DNA from: Centropus unirufus
Lineage: Eukaryota; Chordata; Aves; Cuculiformes; Centropidae
DNA: 64,000 bases
Assembly (NCBI GenBank): GCA_013397695.1
Contig: VYZI01000018.1
Span: 1,992,481-2,056,480, forward strand
Direction of reading: 5' to 3'
Numbering within the stretch: the first letter of the stretch is position 1; every line of letters begins with the position of its first letter. The notes beneath the pieces are model-generated. The model ran no database searches. It saw only the letters and a program-made list of their open reading frames with translations, and was not told the origin of the DNA. The position numbers and the translations under genes are program-made. Positions 25,288 to 38,009 of the stretch are shown in pieces.

Positions 25288-27399
25288 AAACTCTGTCATG
25301 TGAGACGATGGTAGTGCTGCTGCACTTTCACATCTGTTCTACTTCAGTTGACTGTTTGAGTGCTGTGCGCACATATGTGGAAGCCATAGTCAGCTGTGAA
25401 CTAGGAAGAATAAACTGGACAAAGGTTGTTGGTTATTTTAGGGGAAATAGGACACATTAATCCCTGTCTTCCCTAGTCTAAAGCTTAATCCCAGACCAAC
25501 CCTACAAGCTACTATTAAGATGGGGGTTTTTTTGGGCATTCTCAAGTCTGGAGTCAGTAAGGATGATCTCACAAAGCTCGTACTGTACTGATTGTGATTC
25601 TGATACAGCATTTTTTTACTTAAATAATCTATTTTTGGTGAATTTTAAATGTATCAAAAATCAGTGCAGTTAATATTCATCCTTTTACTGTTATATTTGG
25701 ATTTTTTTAAAGTCTTAAAATGAAACTTGTGATGTACCTTTTACCACCTAAATATATTGACTGATAGTCATGTGCGCTTAAAAAATCCAGTTTAAGGATT
25801 TGAATACTGGCCTAATTCAGAAAAAGTCTGAGATAATCTCACACCAGTTTTATAATCCCATTTAATTTTGTTGCTTGTCATGTCTTCAACTTTTAGGACT
25901 TCATTTGATTTCATGTATATTAGAAATGGATAAGACCAGTAGGTAGATTCAAACTTCTCTCTCCTTATTTCATAGGTTTTTGACAATGTGTTTGGTTGTT
26001 TTCTTGACTCTCGAGGGAGACATCTGTGATCTGCCAAAAAATCTTCATAGCTTTGAGTTATCCATTGTGTCCTGCAGGAGAAAGGATGAAGGTCTTGGAT
26101 ATAGCTGAAATTCTTGTTAGGAGATACTTTAAATTCTTTCAGTTAAAACATGCTTAAATGGATGACTTCATGCTTAATTTTATGGCATTCCTGGAATACT
26201 GTTACAAATACAATAAATGTTCATTTAATCATGGATACTATGCCAGTTGTCATTCGTGAAACAGTGCAATAAAGGCCTCACAAGTTCTAAATGGCCTCTT
26301 TTATATAGAATACAATATCCTTGAGCTATAGCAGTGATGTTCATGTTACACTCAAGGATTTAAGTTTTAAATTGAAGGGTCTTTATCTTATTTCACCATG
26401 CACATGACTTCCCGTAGAAGTTAATCTCTAAATGCACCGAGTCCTCCCATTTTATAACATATTTTATAGGGGAAGATAATTGCTCTTGTACTGCTCTCTG
26501 GTCTGATACTGTTAAGCTCATTCTAGAAATCTGTCATCTCTAAAAGGTATCAAGAATATCTGCATCTAAATATTTTTTCTGTTAAGGTGTTGCCTAAACT
26601 TAACAAAGGAGGCAGGTACAATGCACAGTTTATGTGTACTCTTTGTGGAGTAGTCAGTGGCATTTACCATTTGCCATAAATTCCGTTCATCAAAATAGGA
26701 ATCCTCATCACAGTCTTCTAATGCTAAGCCAATAATACACATTATTAAGGTAATTTAAAAATGAAAGATAATGTAGAAAAAGAACATGATAAAAGCATAT
26801 AATCTTACACTTTATGGCTCTAGTAAATGTCGTACCTTAGGCTAGACCAAATAAGTTTTGAGTTTCCTGTGCAAAAAGCATTTTCAAAACGCGTCAGTCA
26901 ACAGGCTTCTCCTTACTCTTTACTGTTTAGCCTAAAGATCTTAGGAATCTGGTTTTGTTTCATTATCAATTTATCTCAGGGGCTTTAGCTGGTACTAAAA
27001 TCATCATTCCCTTCAGTTTGCAACTGGAACAAAAGTAAATTTTCTATCAATTCTTTATAACTGCTTTTGTGCCTGGATCTTTCGTTCTCTGTGTGGTGCT
27101 TTAATCTGGAAATTAATAGAGTAGGTACTCCTCAAAGAGTCTCAGAAAGGATGAAAAAAAGGGCATTTTATATTGAAATCAAACAGTCGGCTACATACTT
27201 TAGTTGTCTTTATTTGGGGAGCAGTAAATCCTTTTAGCAAGTGAAATAAACCAGGGAGAATAACTAGAGAGGCATTTAGTGAATTACACAAAGGGTGTGT
27301 GGTTTAGACCTTTTCTGGAACGCAGGCTGCAGTTTAGCTGTCGAGGCACTATCATTCTCCTCAAAGGTGAAATGATTTAGAGGCCTAGAGAAACTTAAT

Positions 27400-27800
27400 T
27401 TTTCTTGATCACCATGTGCAACCTGGAATTTTAATGGCAGGCATAATTAATTCTTGTGATGTTAATCATCAGGGCTGGGCTCCACAATTATCAGCCTAGT
27501 GCAGCTGGGGCATGGTGCAGACATGAAAAATTAGGAAAATGAATCAGTAATAGGGTGGCAGATTTAATCTGCATCATGAAAACAAAGTTAAAAAGAGGGA
27601 GATCGAGAGAATTTCAGCTGAAGCTTTTGTGCCAATGAGCACTGACAGAACTGAAAAATGTTGCCGATGTCCAAAGTGATTGGTAATTACCAAGCCATTG
27701 AATTTTTTATTGTCAATTTATCATTGCGCCAGAGGTTAAATTTAACATCTTCTTCTAAAGCCATCACTCTAGGAGGAAGGCAAGCTTTGCATCACGTGGC
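27400..27800. promoter_or_regulatory. Candidate conserved developmental enhancer
   Basis: High-complexity unique sequence with an unusual concentration of homeodomain-type sites. There is a TAATTAAT word at 27444-27451. A perfect 12-base palindrome TGGTAATTACCA lies at 27681-27692, a layout that suits a dimeric paired-class homeodomain site. GATTTAATCTG and GTTAATCATC words are also present. A canonical E-box CACGTG lies at 27793-27798. There is no repeat signature and no long reading frame. Blocks like this in gene deserts are often tissue-specific enhancers, but that step is inference. Confidence 0.35.
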
Positions 27801-28859
27801 CAAGGAGTCAGTGAAAGGTTAATCGGGTATTCCTTTAGTTTGTGTGTGCTTCCAAATCAGTCTTTCTTTTCATGTCCCTTATGCTGCGTACATACCGTGG
27901 GGTGTTTTCTAATTTATATTACCTGTACGTTTCAGAAAAATATTGGATTGCATTCCTCAGCACAGCGTCATCTGCCTTGCTGTGTATTTATAATGCTGTA
28001 TTTTCATACTTCCCCAGGCATATTTTACACACATTTCAATATGTATATGGAAATTTTATATGTACAAAGAACTGCATGATACAAGGCAGGCACTTCCCAA
28101 GTAAGGAAAGAGATAATCCTCATGTCTGATAGTGCTGCTGGAATTAAAAAAAAAAACCCAAATTGATATAATATGTTTTGATTCCATTTGGTTTTTAATT
28201 TATTTCTAAACCGGGTTATTTGGTTTGCACATGAGTGTTGCTTTGTTCTGAAGCCGTGTTGTTTGGGAATTGTCCAGTTTAAGATCAGGGTAATGTCAGG
28301 AATACTAGAAACTGCTTTTGGGCTGAAGGACTGTGGGGGAAAGTCTGTTTGCATTTTTCATCTTGGGCAATGCTGAGTACAGTTTTGACACTTAGCAAAT
28401 AAGAAATATTCACAATCCATAAAGGAAGCACACATTTCTTCTTTGAATTCCACCCCCCTCTGCCCAAGAATATTTAGTAAATGGTAGGGTCTTTTTTAAT
28501 GCAAAAGCCATAAAAGACTGAAAGAAAGACAGCATCAAAACATCCTTGCAATAGAAATGTGACATAAATATACATTCATATCTTAGCGCACAAATTAAGC
28601 CCAGAAATAAGTGAAAATCTGTTCAATGAAATAGTAACAGTTGTGCCCCTCTTACTATAGAACTGAATTTGCTCTGAAAATTCCAAATACATGTTCTTAT
28701 ACTCATGGCTATGTAGTTTCTTTTGATATAATGTTAAATACAACATCTGTCTGCCTAAATTCCTACCTTAATTCTGCTCACTAATCTCACTTCTATTTAC
28801 AATATTTTTTGTGCAAGTGTTTATTTTGGATTCCAGACTGTGCTCTGATTAAAGGAATT

Positions 28860-29190
28860 GTATGCCTTTTCTATAAATTAAAAATGGAAATGGCCTTTAG
28901 GGGAGAGTCAGTAGAGGAATCAATGCATGCATTAATTACTGCAATTCATTACCCAAATAAACACAAGACTCAGCCTTTTGCGGGATACAAATTTAGGGAC
29001 ATACGATGTTTACAAGAGACAAAGGCTTGTGATCCTGCTCATGTTAATCTGCAGATCAAACTGTGTGAGCCCATTCCTAGTGCCGGCTCCTTTGGGGATA
29101 CCATAGCTGGGATCAATCCCCCCGTGCAGGCAGTGAATTATTACTGCTGAATACAAAAGCTGCCCACGTGACATCACTGTCCCCTGACAA
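28860..29190. promoter_or_regulatory. Candidate conserved non-coding element
   Basis: A high-complexity block following an AT-rich stretch. It contains GCATGCATTAATTACTG (about 28926-28942, a homeodomain-type core) and ends with CCCACGTGACATCAC, an E-box (29165-29170) touching a cAMP-response-like half site. A stop-free frame of 113 codons (28809-29150, plus strand) crosses it, and the opposite strand is also open for 78 codons. Neither resembles a known protein, so I read the openness as a by-product of composition. A coding exon is the less likely alternative. Confidence 0.3.
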
Positions 29191-29499
29191 CAGGGACACT
29201 TGCTCCAGATAGTGCTTGTGAAGAGTATGTTTTCTTGATACCTCACTTCTCTATAATTAAACCCAAATCATAAAGCAATAGTTCTACAATGACTGCTGAT
29301 CCTCTTCATAAACAAAAATATGCTTCAGTTCCTAGCAAACGCTCAGCCATTTGGATAAAAAACATGAAAATGTAATATTTAGCTTCCCAGAGGATTTCTA
29401 GAACATAAACAGAAGGTTAGAAAAAGTAGAGCAAATAAAATTATGCGGGGAAAAAAATCAGTGACTTGCTGAGAAATTTTCATTCATTTCTGAATTAGT

Positions 29500-29830
29500 A
29501 TCCCTTCTCTTCCTTAAGAAGAGACTGAAAGAATCTTGGAAGAATGCAATTTTCTAACAGTATCTGGATGCCTTTCTTTGTCATATTTAGTAGAGAGAGG
29601 ATTAATTACCAAACGAAGGATTGTGTTCAAACCGAGACACGAGCGTGATTTGAATCTCATTGTGTTTCGCATAGCTGCCATGATGGGTGCAAGCTCGCCT
29701 TCATCCTCAGCAGCTCCCGACAGAACACCAGCCAGCTCCTTCTTTCCCGTTGGAGCCCTCAGCTGTTTTAATGGGATTCTGACCAAAACTGCAACTAATT
29801 AAGAATCAATTCAGGACCATTAGTGAGTGG
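29500..29830. promoter_or_regulatory. Candidate conserved element, open on both strands
   Basis: A dense, CpG-containing, non-repetitive segment flanked by AT-rich DNA. It has TTAATTA at 29602-29608 and CTAATTAAG at 29795-29803 near its two ends. Both strands are stop-free for nearly 90 codons over the same interval (plus 29536-29802, minus 29514-29786). No domain is recognisable in either. Deep conservation as a regulatory element is the first reading, and a short coding exon or small protein is an alternative I cannot exclude. Confidence 0.3.
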
Positions 29831-32719
29831 TACTAAGCTAGCCAGTGTTGCATATTTCAAAAGAGTTTGCCTTAATGAGAGGAGTTCTTGGACAGAGGAA
29901 GAAAAACCCCACAAGCAGATTAAAGATAGTGCAGGGACCCACTCCAGTTCAACCGAACACCTAATGCTACACGGAGGGATGCTGAACTTTTAGTCTCTTT
30001 AATTGATCTATTCACTGTTCTTTGGGAAACTCAAAAGAATAATGAATGCAGGTTAGTCATTCAATAGCTATTTATAAACATTAGCAATTGTTACATTTTG
30101 CAGTCTCTCTTCATCAGAGAAACATATGTTCTCTTTTTTTCCCGACGTATTAGCCTTAGAACTGTCAAACCATTTTCTCTTCCTTGGGTTTTGTACTTCT
30201 GCGACATCTGTTTATCTGCACTGTGTTGCCTGCAGATGGTATTTTTAAGATTTGTGAAGGCTTTAAGATGCCATATTTCTGACAGCTGTGGTTTTATTTC
30301 AACACGGAGCAAAACTTTGCTAAAAATTTAGTGCTTTGAGGGAATGATTTCACTTTCATTATTTCATTAGTTATTTCAAGTTCTTGCCTAATCTCTTCCT
30401 ATTGTGAGTTCTGTTAATGAACTGCGACCATGTAAATGTAATCATTTTAGGAGAAATACTAAAAAAATGTGGGTGATTGATTTGAATTATTAGTGTCGGA
30501 ATACACTATTCACACTGTTGAGATAGTTGGGCCTTTAAGTACTAAAATCACTATATATTAAATTAAAAGCCCAAATTTGAACATATAATGTAGTAAGTCC
30601 TAAATTGTAAGTCCTAAACCTTACATTGACCTCAGCTCATGAGAAACTGCTTGGACAAGATTTCTCAGTTTGAGACAAACTGAATAGTGTGCAAAATCTG
30701 CTGTGAGTGCGTTTAAGAAAAAAAGTATGCAGAGCAGTTAATATTCCCAGCATGTGAACGTGAAGGGAGACGTCAGTGCTACACCTTTATAGTTGATAGA
30801 CACATTAGATGTTTTGCAGAATAAGTTAAGAATTTACCCAGGAATTACCAGGAATCCTAAGTATTTCAAAACACCAATCAACTTGGCTTCAGAGGACAGA
30901 ATGTTCTAGAACATCTTTCCAGTCTGCTTTTTTGAAAGTTGAGCATCTTTGCTATTTAATTATTTTCCTATTTTATCGTCAAAGCTGTCTTGCTAAACAA
31001 ACAATCTGTGCTCAGTACAACACTCTCTTGCAATAAATATCAATCAGAACAATCATAAAGAGGTAAATAAATTTTCTTTATTTATCTTTGTAGGAAAAGG
31101 AGGCCATGGCTAGGAGAAAAGGGGTCTCCTTTTACACTTCCATTTACGTTAGTCCTTGCTTTTGATGCACGGACTCTTAATACAGAGACTGCGTACACCT
31201 TGCAAGCACTGTTTTATACAGCACTGCAAGCTATAACTTTTTAACTGAGCCTCTTTAGTTACTGTGGAAAAGTCTGCGTTTGTAATGAGAGGTGACAATC
31301 AACAACAACAGAGGAAAGAATCTGAGGAGAGAGGGAAAATGCTACTTCAAGGATACTTCAAGGAAGAAATAAATAAATCTGGAATGTCTGTTAAATATGC
31401 ACATTTTTTATTTTTTAAGTCAACTTGGATATTGCATTTTTTAGTAATCTCAGATGTATGTTAGTATTTAACAGGGTAGATGACTGTCAGACCAATAGCT
31501 GTTAACGTCTCTTTTTAATAAAAGAGGCAAATAAGTAATTTCAGCTCTTTTTTTTGTTTTTCCTGTGGGTAGTGTGCTAAGATCTGAAGAGTATAAAAAT
31601 GCAGAGTCCTCCCACATCCTGCTCAAAGCTTTTGGCTGTTACAAAACAAATGGGATGGAGCAAAGCATCACTTGAGTGTATAGAAGGATGTTTGGAATGA
31701 GGACCAGCCAGAAGAGACAGGACGGCTATTTCATTGCCAGTGGAGATCCACAGACCAAGCGTCAACTCACAGGTGAGTCAGGTTCAGAACAGCTCCTAGA
31801 TGCTGTAAAACACTATTTCAGAGTTGTGCAGCCATTCCACATCTCATGGGAGGAGAATTCTACTGACCTGAACTATGTCAAAAGACACAATCATTTATCC
31901 TCCCCTTTTTTTTGTTTTTTTTTGTCCTAAGAGGTGCTCTGAATGGTTTCCATTTTTTTTCTACAGCCAGTTAGAAAAGTAAAGCCTCTTTCCATTAGCT
32001 GAAAGACATGGAGCACTCTCATCTCTTCCATCTTCTGAGCTTTTTTTTTTATCAGTAATAAAATAGGAGACTCCTGTATGCTCATTAATTGTCAGCTTGT
32101 TCAGCACAGCAATATAACTGCAGAACTATCAGTACCATCAAGTTCAAGATTCCTTCCAAGTTTGTATGTGAGGTCCTTTAGATTTTAGTTAAGTGTGCTC
32201 TTTATACAGCTTCAGTTTCTGACATCTTCCTGACCATTCACTCCCCTTTATGACAGCAATGAACCTCAAATCACGATGGGGGGGTTTTATTGGGTGGGGT
32301 GTTTTTCTGTGGTTTTTCTTTTTAGGTGTAGGTAATTATTTTATGGTAATATCTGACAAAGGCTTCGTTAAAAGTCTGATATGCTACTGGAGATCCTACC
32401 TCAGGTAAGTATCGATGTCTTGTTGGTTAAAATTTCTGATAATATGTGAACTAAATAAGCCTGAGCCACCATTATTTTTATTTCTTGGCATATATTTACT
32501 GCCTGCTTTCCCATGCTGTTTGCCAGCAAGGTTTTTGCATGACTGCCAGCAATATGGAGACTGCAAGAGACAACAAATGCCTTTGCCTTCCTTTCAGAAA
32601 TCGAAGAAACACATTTCACATCCTTGCCAGGAGGATCTTTCTGTCTCTAAACAGAGACTGGAGGTGAAACAGAGTGGGAAACAGTTCTTTCCCTTCCTCT
32701 TCTCAAATACGTAGTACTC

Positions 32720-33125
32720 ATTTATTGGTTCTCCTCCCAGATGCTTTCCCCAAGGAGAACTCCCCCTGCTCTATTGCAGTGAGGGCCAGCTCCTTCCTCA
32801 AGAAGGAGGAAGCCAAGGCTGGTCAGAACAGAGGGCAAGCAATGACTTGACCGACAAAGTCTTATAGTACCTGAGCCCAGAAAGCGCAGCAGGGTGGTGA
32901 CAGGGACAGGTCCTGCGGGTGTACCAGTGATAACCAAGGCAAAAGCAGAGTAACAAGTCAAGTTGGAAGTCAGTCTGTGAAAGTCAAACAACAATTCGGG
33001 TGTAGGTCTGGGAAAAAGCTGTAGCATACCTCGGGTGAGGAGTGGATACCCGGGCCTGAACTTCAGTGGGGCTCCTGAGCCTGTGGGCAAGGGTGTGTGT
33101 GGAGGCCCCTGGTGGGACAATTAAG
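32720..33125. other. GC-richer block of unknown origin
   Basis: This block is distinctly richer in G and C than the surrounding DNA, with a stop-free minus-strand stretch of 132 codons (32722-33120). Three AAGTCA-type half sites are spaced about a dozen bases apart near 32956-32988, and the right end is purine-rich. I recognise neither a protein domain nor a repeat family. It could be an old retroelement piece, a decayed processed transcript or a small GC-rich island. Confidence 0.3.
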
Positions 33126-35311
33126 GTCTATTAGTGTACTCAAGGCTGAGACACAGTTTTATAGTATTCAGTTGCATCTGTATTTCTCCTGCTTTGTCCA
33201 GCCATTGCTATACTTCATTTTTTCTCTCCCACCAAAAATGAACTTACACTGTGTATCTGCACTTGCCTAGTTGTCCTCTACTCCTCAGCTCTGCCTTTCC
33301 TCAGTGGTCTAAGACTTTTAATGCAAAGTGACAGCAAGAACAGTAAAACCTTGTTATAATGTCACTTGAGGTTTGGATAGAAAATAACATTTAGTTTAAC
33401 AAATCCATGACCTCGTAGCAATTTTGCTGTTGGCACTGTGCTGCATACCATGGCTACTTGGAACTTCAAAGCTGCAGCAAAGACATTTCTACTTCCCAAT
33501 CATGACTGGTTCCTCAAGAAAGACTAGAATATTTCTTGTATTTGTTGAAGGAATGAGGTACTGAAGCTCTCCAGTAGAAGACAGGGGCCCACATGCACTC
33601 GAACAAAATCATTTTCATAAAGCATAGCCAAAGAGAGGAGGGGAAGAGGACAGGATGGACAGGAAATAGGTATGTTAACATTCATTTTAAATGAGTTTTG
33701 CTGATAAAGCATCCTGATGCCTCTCCTACCTAGCTGGATAGTAAAGTAAGGTCACAGAGCACTAAGAAGAGAAAAGCAATGATCTGAGGATCTGGACATT
33801 ATAGAAACAAATTAGAAACAAATTATTAGGAATTGAACTGTACAAAGGCAAGGGCTGCATTTTAGTCCTTGTTGTGCTACTGCTGACACTGGGTGTCTGA
33901 GACACAGTATTAGAGGTGTTTTATATCAAAGACTGCAAAAAAAGTGATTTTCCATATGATATTAACTGAGTAGGTTAAATTATGACATGAAGATATAACC
34001 TCAATACCTACTTTTTTACCTCTATTGTTATAGAAAAGAAAAATCTTTGAATTGAAACACAAAAATAAATATAAATAGAACTAAAAATGTGTCGTCTCCC
34101 TCTTGACCCTCAGTGCAGCACTAACTTCCTGAGAAAAGAGAGTCAAGGACAGCCCAACTTAATTCTGACTTCTGTTTCAGTGGCACTTTAGACCTGGCAT
34201 TTGTATGAAACTGTTCAGTCATTGGCTTTTTCAAGGTATTGTTTTATAAAAAAATGCATCTTATTAATGATAGCTACTAGTGCTATAACATCTGATCAAC
34301 TTACTTTTTTTTAACTTGGGGAAAGTTCTGCCTTATGTACTGCTATTAGTCCAGTTAGCTTCCACCTCTACAAAAAAATAAACAAGAAGTACATGTATGC
34401 CTGCAAACTTACATTCTCATTACAGTTTTCTCCACTTTCCTTGAGAAAAAAGAGCTGCCAAGTTCTGATTTACCTAAATAAACTTTAGAGTTGAGGATTA
34501 GTTGTGTAACCACAGAACCTGGGGTCTTCTCATTATTTGAGGGCCTTGGAAATGTGTCCACTATGTAGCAGACCAAACCATAGAGTACTCCATTGAGTCT
34601 AACCTGTCAGTACAAGCTGTTAACTTCAGATAGAATGGAACAGGACATATGCAAAGGAAAAATATTAATGGCAGGTGCAGATGTGAGCTTGTGAGAGGCA
34701 GAGGGCTCCTGGTGCACCTTAGGATGATGGTGCGTGATGGCATGTCCAGCTGGTAGCAGGGGGAGCACATGAGGTAAACTGGCACTTAAGTTAGTCAATG
34801 GCATTATAATTAGTCACTCTGACAATTGAAATTATGAATGTCTGTAAATCTTAAATATTTTGGGTTTGTAACTTGTTCCTGGAACCGCACCACACAAGTG
34901 GGTTTTCTTCTCAAAAGCTTGTTTGGCCAAACTCATACACTTGATCGGGATATACTAAGTACAAAATATTTAAAAGGAGTAATGTTGGTCCTGATGCAAA
35001 AACTGTGTCAATGAAAGACCTTATCTTTGGTTCTGACTACACTGAGTGTTTGCTGTACAAATGCAGAGGGAGCAGAGCTCTATGGCACGTGTGCAATACC
35101 CTGCTTCTGCAGATCAGGATGCACAAGTAGGGGCTAAAAATGAATGCAATGGCTATCAAAACTACATTGGCCTCTTGGTGAGAATGAAGTGTGTCTGTAT
35201 GATTGATGGCTTGAGTTCGTTGTCGTCCTTCAGGTGAAACACTTGCTGCAGGCAGGATTTCTGCAAAAACTTTAGGACTGAGCCTTAAAAAGGAATTTGC
35301 TTTTTGAATGA

Positions 35312-35342
35312 TTTCTTTCTTTCTTTCTCTTTTTCTTTCTTT
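35312..35342. repeat. (CTTT)n low-complexity repeat
   Basis: An imperfect tetranucleotide pyrimidine run of about seven units, purine-rich on the minus strand. Confidence 0.9.
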
Positions 35343-35459
35343 GAGGGAACATAAAAGGGTCCACAGGGCAGTGGTGTATAAAGACCAGGCTGAGTATTAC
35401 ATCTTACCAGTGATGCACAAGTGTTAGTCAAATGGAGAGATGACAGTGGAAGAAGGAAA

Positions 35460-35720
35460 CAATTAAACTTCAATAAAAGATAATAAGGAATAACATTCCA
35501 GTCAGATCTAATCACATTATGTATAGCATAACTTTCAAATTGGAGGGCTATAAAACCCAACCACACCTCAGCCAGTTTGTCTGGCATCCATCCTGTATAA
35601 TAAGCCAGAGGTTCCTCATGGCACAACTCCAAGGCAGTTTGAAACCATGCCTGCATTGGGGATGGCACTGAGCCATGTTTCCAAAGAAGCAGAATAATTT
35701 TTCTGGTGGGAAAGGTCAAG
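35460..35720. promoter_or_regulatory. Candidate conserved non-coding element
   Basis: A non-repetitive segment of mixed composition following the CTTT run. Part of a 149-codon stop-free minus-strand stretch (35285-35734) covers it. The end of that frame is only translated microsatellite (lysine/glutamate-rich), which argues against a real protein. No known domain is visible. Regulatory function is a guess from sequence texture. Confidence 0.2.
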
Positions 35721-36209
35721 CAGTACAGAACCATGTGGGATTAGATTCCCTTTTTCGTCTTTTTCTCAATTCTTATGCCTTCAAATGTATTTCTTTTAAT
35801 AGTAAAATTAATTAAAAAACAGAAACCTTGCCATTAAAGAAATATTAAAGATCCTTTTAAACTGACAAGCAGCAGGAAATCCAAAACCAAGGCAACTTGG
35901 CTTCTATCATTATAAAATTTAGCAAAGAATTTGATAGGCTGCTCATTACCTTCCTCCATCCACAAGTGTCTTCCCCAACAAAGTTTTTAAACTTTTACCT
36001 AATACAGATGAAAAGATTCCAATGCATTCTCGTTCCCATGCTCTATATTTGATATGTGCAAGGCATGCACAAATATAGTAGTTAATTTACATTTATCTCC
36101 TTTTTAAATAATAATCTCCTTTATAATGCATAAATGGATTCCATATGCTACCAGACAAATCATTCCTAATTTTCATTATGGAAGCACACGGGGGGACTAT
36201 CTTCACCCA

Positions 36210-36281
36210 GGGTAAAATCTTGGCTCCAGTGAAGTCAGTGGTAAATCTCCCACTAATTTTGTAAGGGCCAGGATTTCACCC
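36210..36281. repeat. Ancient palindromic interspersed repeat
   Basis: Two 32-base arms (36210-36241 and 36250-36281) are inverted copies of each other with 22 of 32 positions matching, around an 8-base loop. The outer arms carry GGGTAAAATCTTGGC and its counterpart GGCCAGGATTTCACCC, and the inner left arm contains GTGAAGTCAGTGG. This layout matches an old repeat I recall as common in turtle, crocodilian and bird genomes. I do not know its family name. It might be a decayed MITE-like element or a hairpin inside an older retroelement. Confidence 0.55.
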
Positions 36282-38008
36282 TTGATGTTCAGCCACCCTA
36301 ATATTACAAGGAGTCAATGTTGAGAAATAGCATCTTGTCTTCTTCTCTTTTCTCATACATCAGATGAGTTTGAGCAAGAACTGAGCTATTGCTGAGTTAA
36401 TGTAATCCATTCCTCCGAGTTTTCTAGCTTGCATCAAGTTCTTTGCTTGGAGTCAGAGGGACACGGATTTACAGTTATAGTAGCCACTTTGTTGCCTGTA
36501 AATGTTATCCTGGAGAGGAAGGATTACACGGGGCTTTGCAGCAGTAAGAAGCATGACTTAGGGAAACTGGGTCCATGGTATCTTTTGTCACAGTCTGTGG
36601 GGTCATGACCGGATCTGGTCCAACAGAAAATTATGTTTGATCCACTGCTCGCTCTATGTGGCCCTTCTTGGAACTTTTCAGATGTGTAAAAATTGGATTA
36701 GAGGCAGCTGAATTTTGATTTCTTTCCCAGGGACCCTAACACACTCCTCTATAATGAGATGGGAAATACTCTCCGTATGTGGCTAAAATGTAGCCCGCTG
36801 TGGAAGGGATGCATATCCCGTCATTTGTGATTGGGGGAAAGGCTTGGGTCCCATGGTGAGCATTGTGCAACCAGCCCATGTTATTTGGAAGAGGATACCT
36901 CTTGTTGCCCACGTGGAACAGCAACAGAATCCTTGTACTTTGGTTGGACACAGCAAGAACCAGAAAAAAGCTCAAATTCCTCTCAATTTGTGTTGCATTT
37001 ACAGTAATCCAACGTTCCCCATTGCACAGAGACAAGGGATGCACATTGAGAGGAACGTTAGTGAGTCTGGCTAGATCACTACATTTCATCTTGAGTGAGG
37101 TGGAGTTTAATAAGAGCTACTCCAGAGGTGGGTGGATGATTTCCAAGACGCCTTGATTCAAATTCAAGCACCCCTAAAATTCGCAGAAGTTGAGACTGTG
37201 GGATCATTTGCGCATTGAGTGTTTTAAACACTTATAAGCTAAACTTTCATTTTGGTACCAGAACTGGAAAATAACTGACATCCAGGGCCACAGAACAAAA
37301 AAATAATATTTATTTAGCAAGTAAACACTTTAAAAAATGTTCAAAAATTTTAATAAATCTGTTTAAAATGAAAAATAACAAATTCAGATAATTTCTAGAA
37401 ATTATCTCTTCTGAGTTTTCTGTTCTTTCCATTCCCCTTTTTTATCATAAATATTAGTCTGGCCCAACTAAGATTCTTGAAGCATTCTGGTTAAATTATA
37501 GTTTTGACAAATCAATTCATGGTTTGAATTTATGAAAACGTCACTCAGCCTAATTGCTTGTTAAGATCCATTTTTTTTGAGTGCTTTCACTAGAAAAAAG
37601 AGCTCATTAAGCTAATCGGCCAAGTTCTTGGCTGGTGCAAATCTGAGCATTTCTACTAGTGTTCCTGGCAAGACCTTTGGAGTCATCACCCTCACATCAC
37701 TGTCAGCTGAAGCAGATATTTTCCATGTGTAAGGGCTATGAGAATTAGGCATCACATAATATGTGAGAAGCTGATTAATAAAGAGCTGGAACAATAAATT
37801 AAACTAATATCTTAAATTTTAGCTAGTTTGTCTCTGCAAGGTATTATTCCATTTTATTTTGTCTTCATTTTTATTTTCAGCACTAGGACATGACAAATTG
37901 TGAATTATGATCTATTCATTCATACCCAGTTTCAACACAACTGTGTGTGAATTAATACTCCATAATTCATACCCAGCAGTGTCTTATTACAATTATAAAA
38001 TTTTATTA

Positions 38009-38009
38009 N
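38009..38009. other. Unresolved base (n)
   Basis: The only ambiguous base in the window, in an AT-rich tract between TTTTATTA and TATATTG. It is an assembly or consensus uncertainty, not a biological feature. Confidence 1.

Larger units (their letters stand above)
25288..36209. other. Long unannotated stretch, regulatory-like blocks, no gene
   Basis: About 11 kb without a recognised gene or young repeat. Three high-complexity segments (27400-27800, 28860-29190, 29500-29830), a GC-richer block (32720-33125) and a segment at 35460-35720 are listed separately. Low-complexity DNA includes a CTTT run (35312-35342), a G/T-rich patch at about 32276-32330 and assorted A/T runs. A short imperfect duplication of TAAGTCCTAAA occurs at 30594-30618. 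I see no exon-like segment. Confidence 0.5.

Noticed and set aside
31077..31120. Splice acceptor-like TTTATCTTTGTAG followed by AAAAGGAGGCC
   Set aside because: No open, conserved-looking exon or matching donor follows.
35285..35734. 149-codon open frame on the minus strand as a gene
   Set aside because: Its C-terminal part is translated CTTT microsatellite (Lys/Glu-rich) and the rest has no recognisable domain.
36736..37156. Triple-frame open region as a possible exon
   Set aside because: Open in several frames on both strands, which points to composition rather than coding, and no known protein is recognisable.
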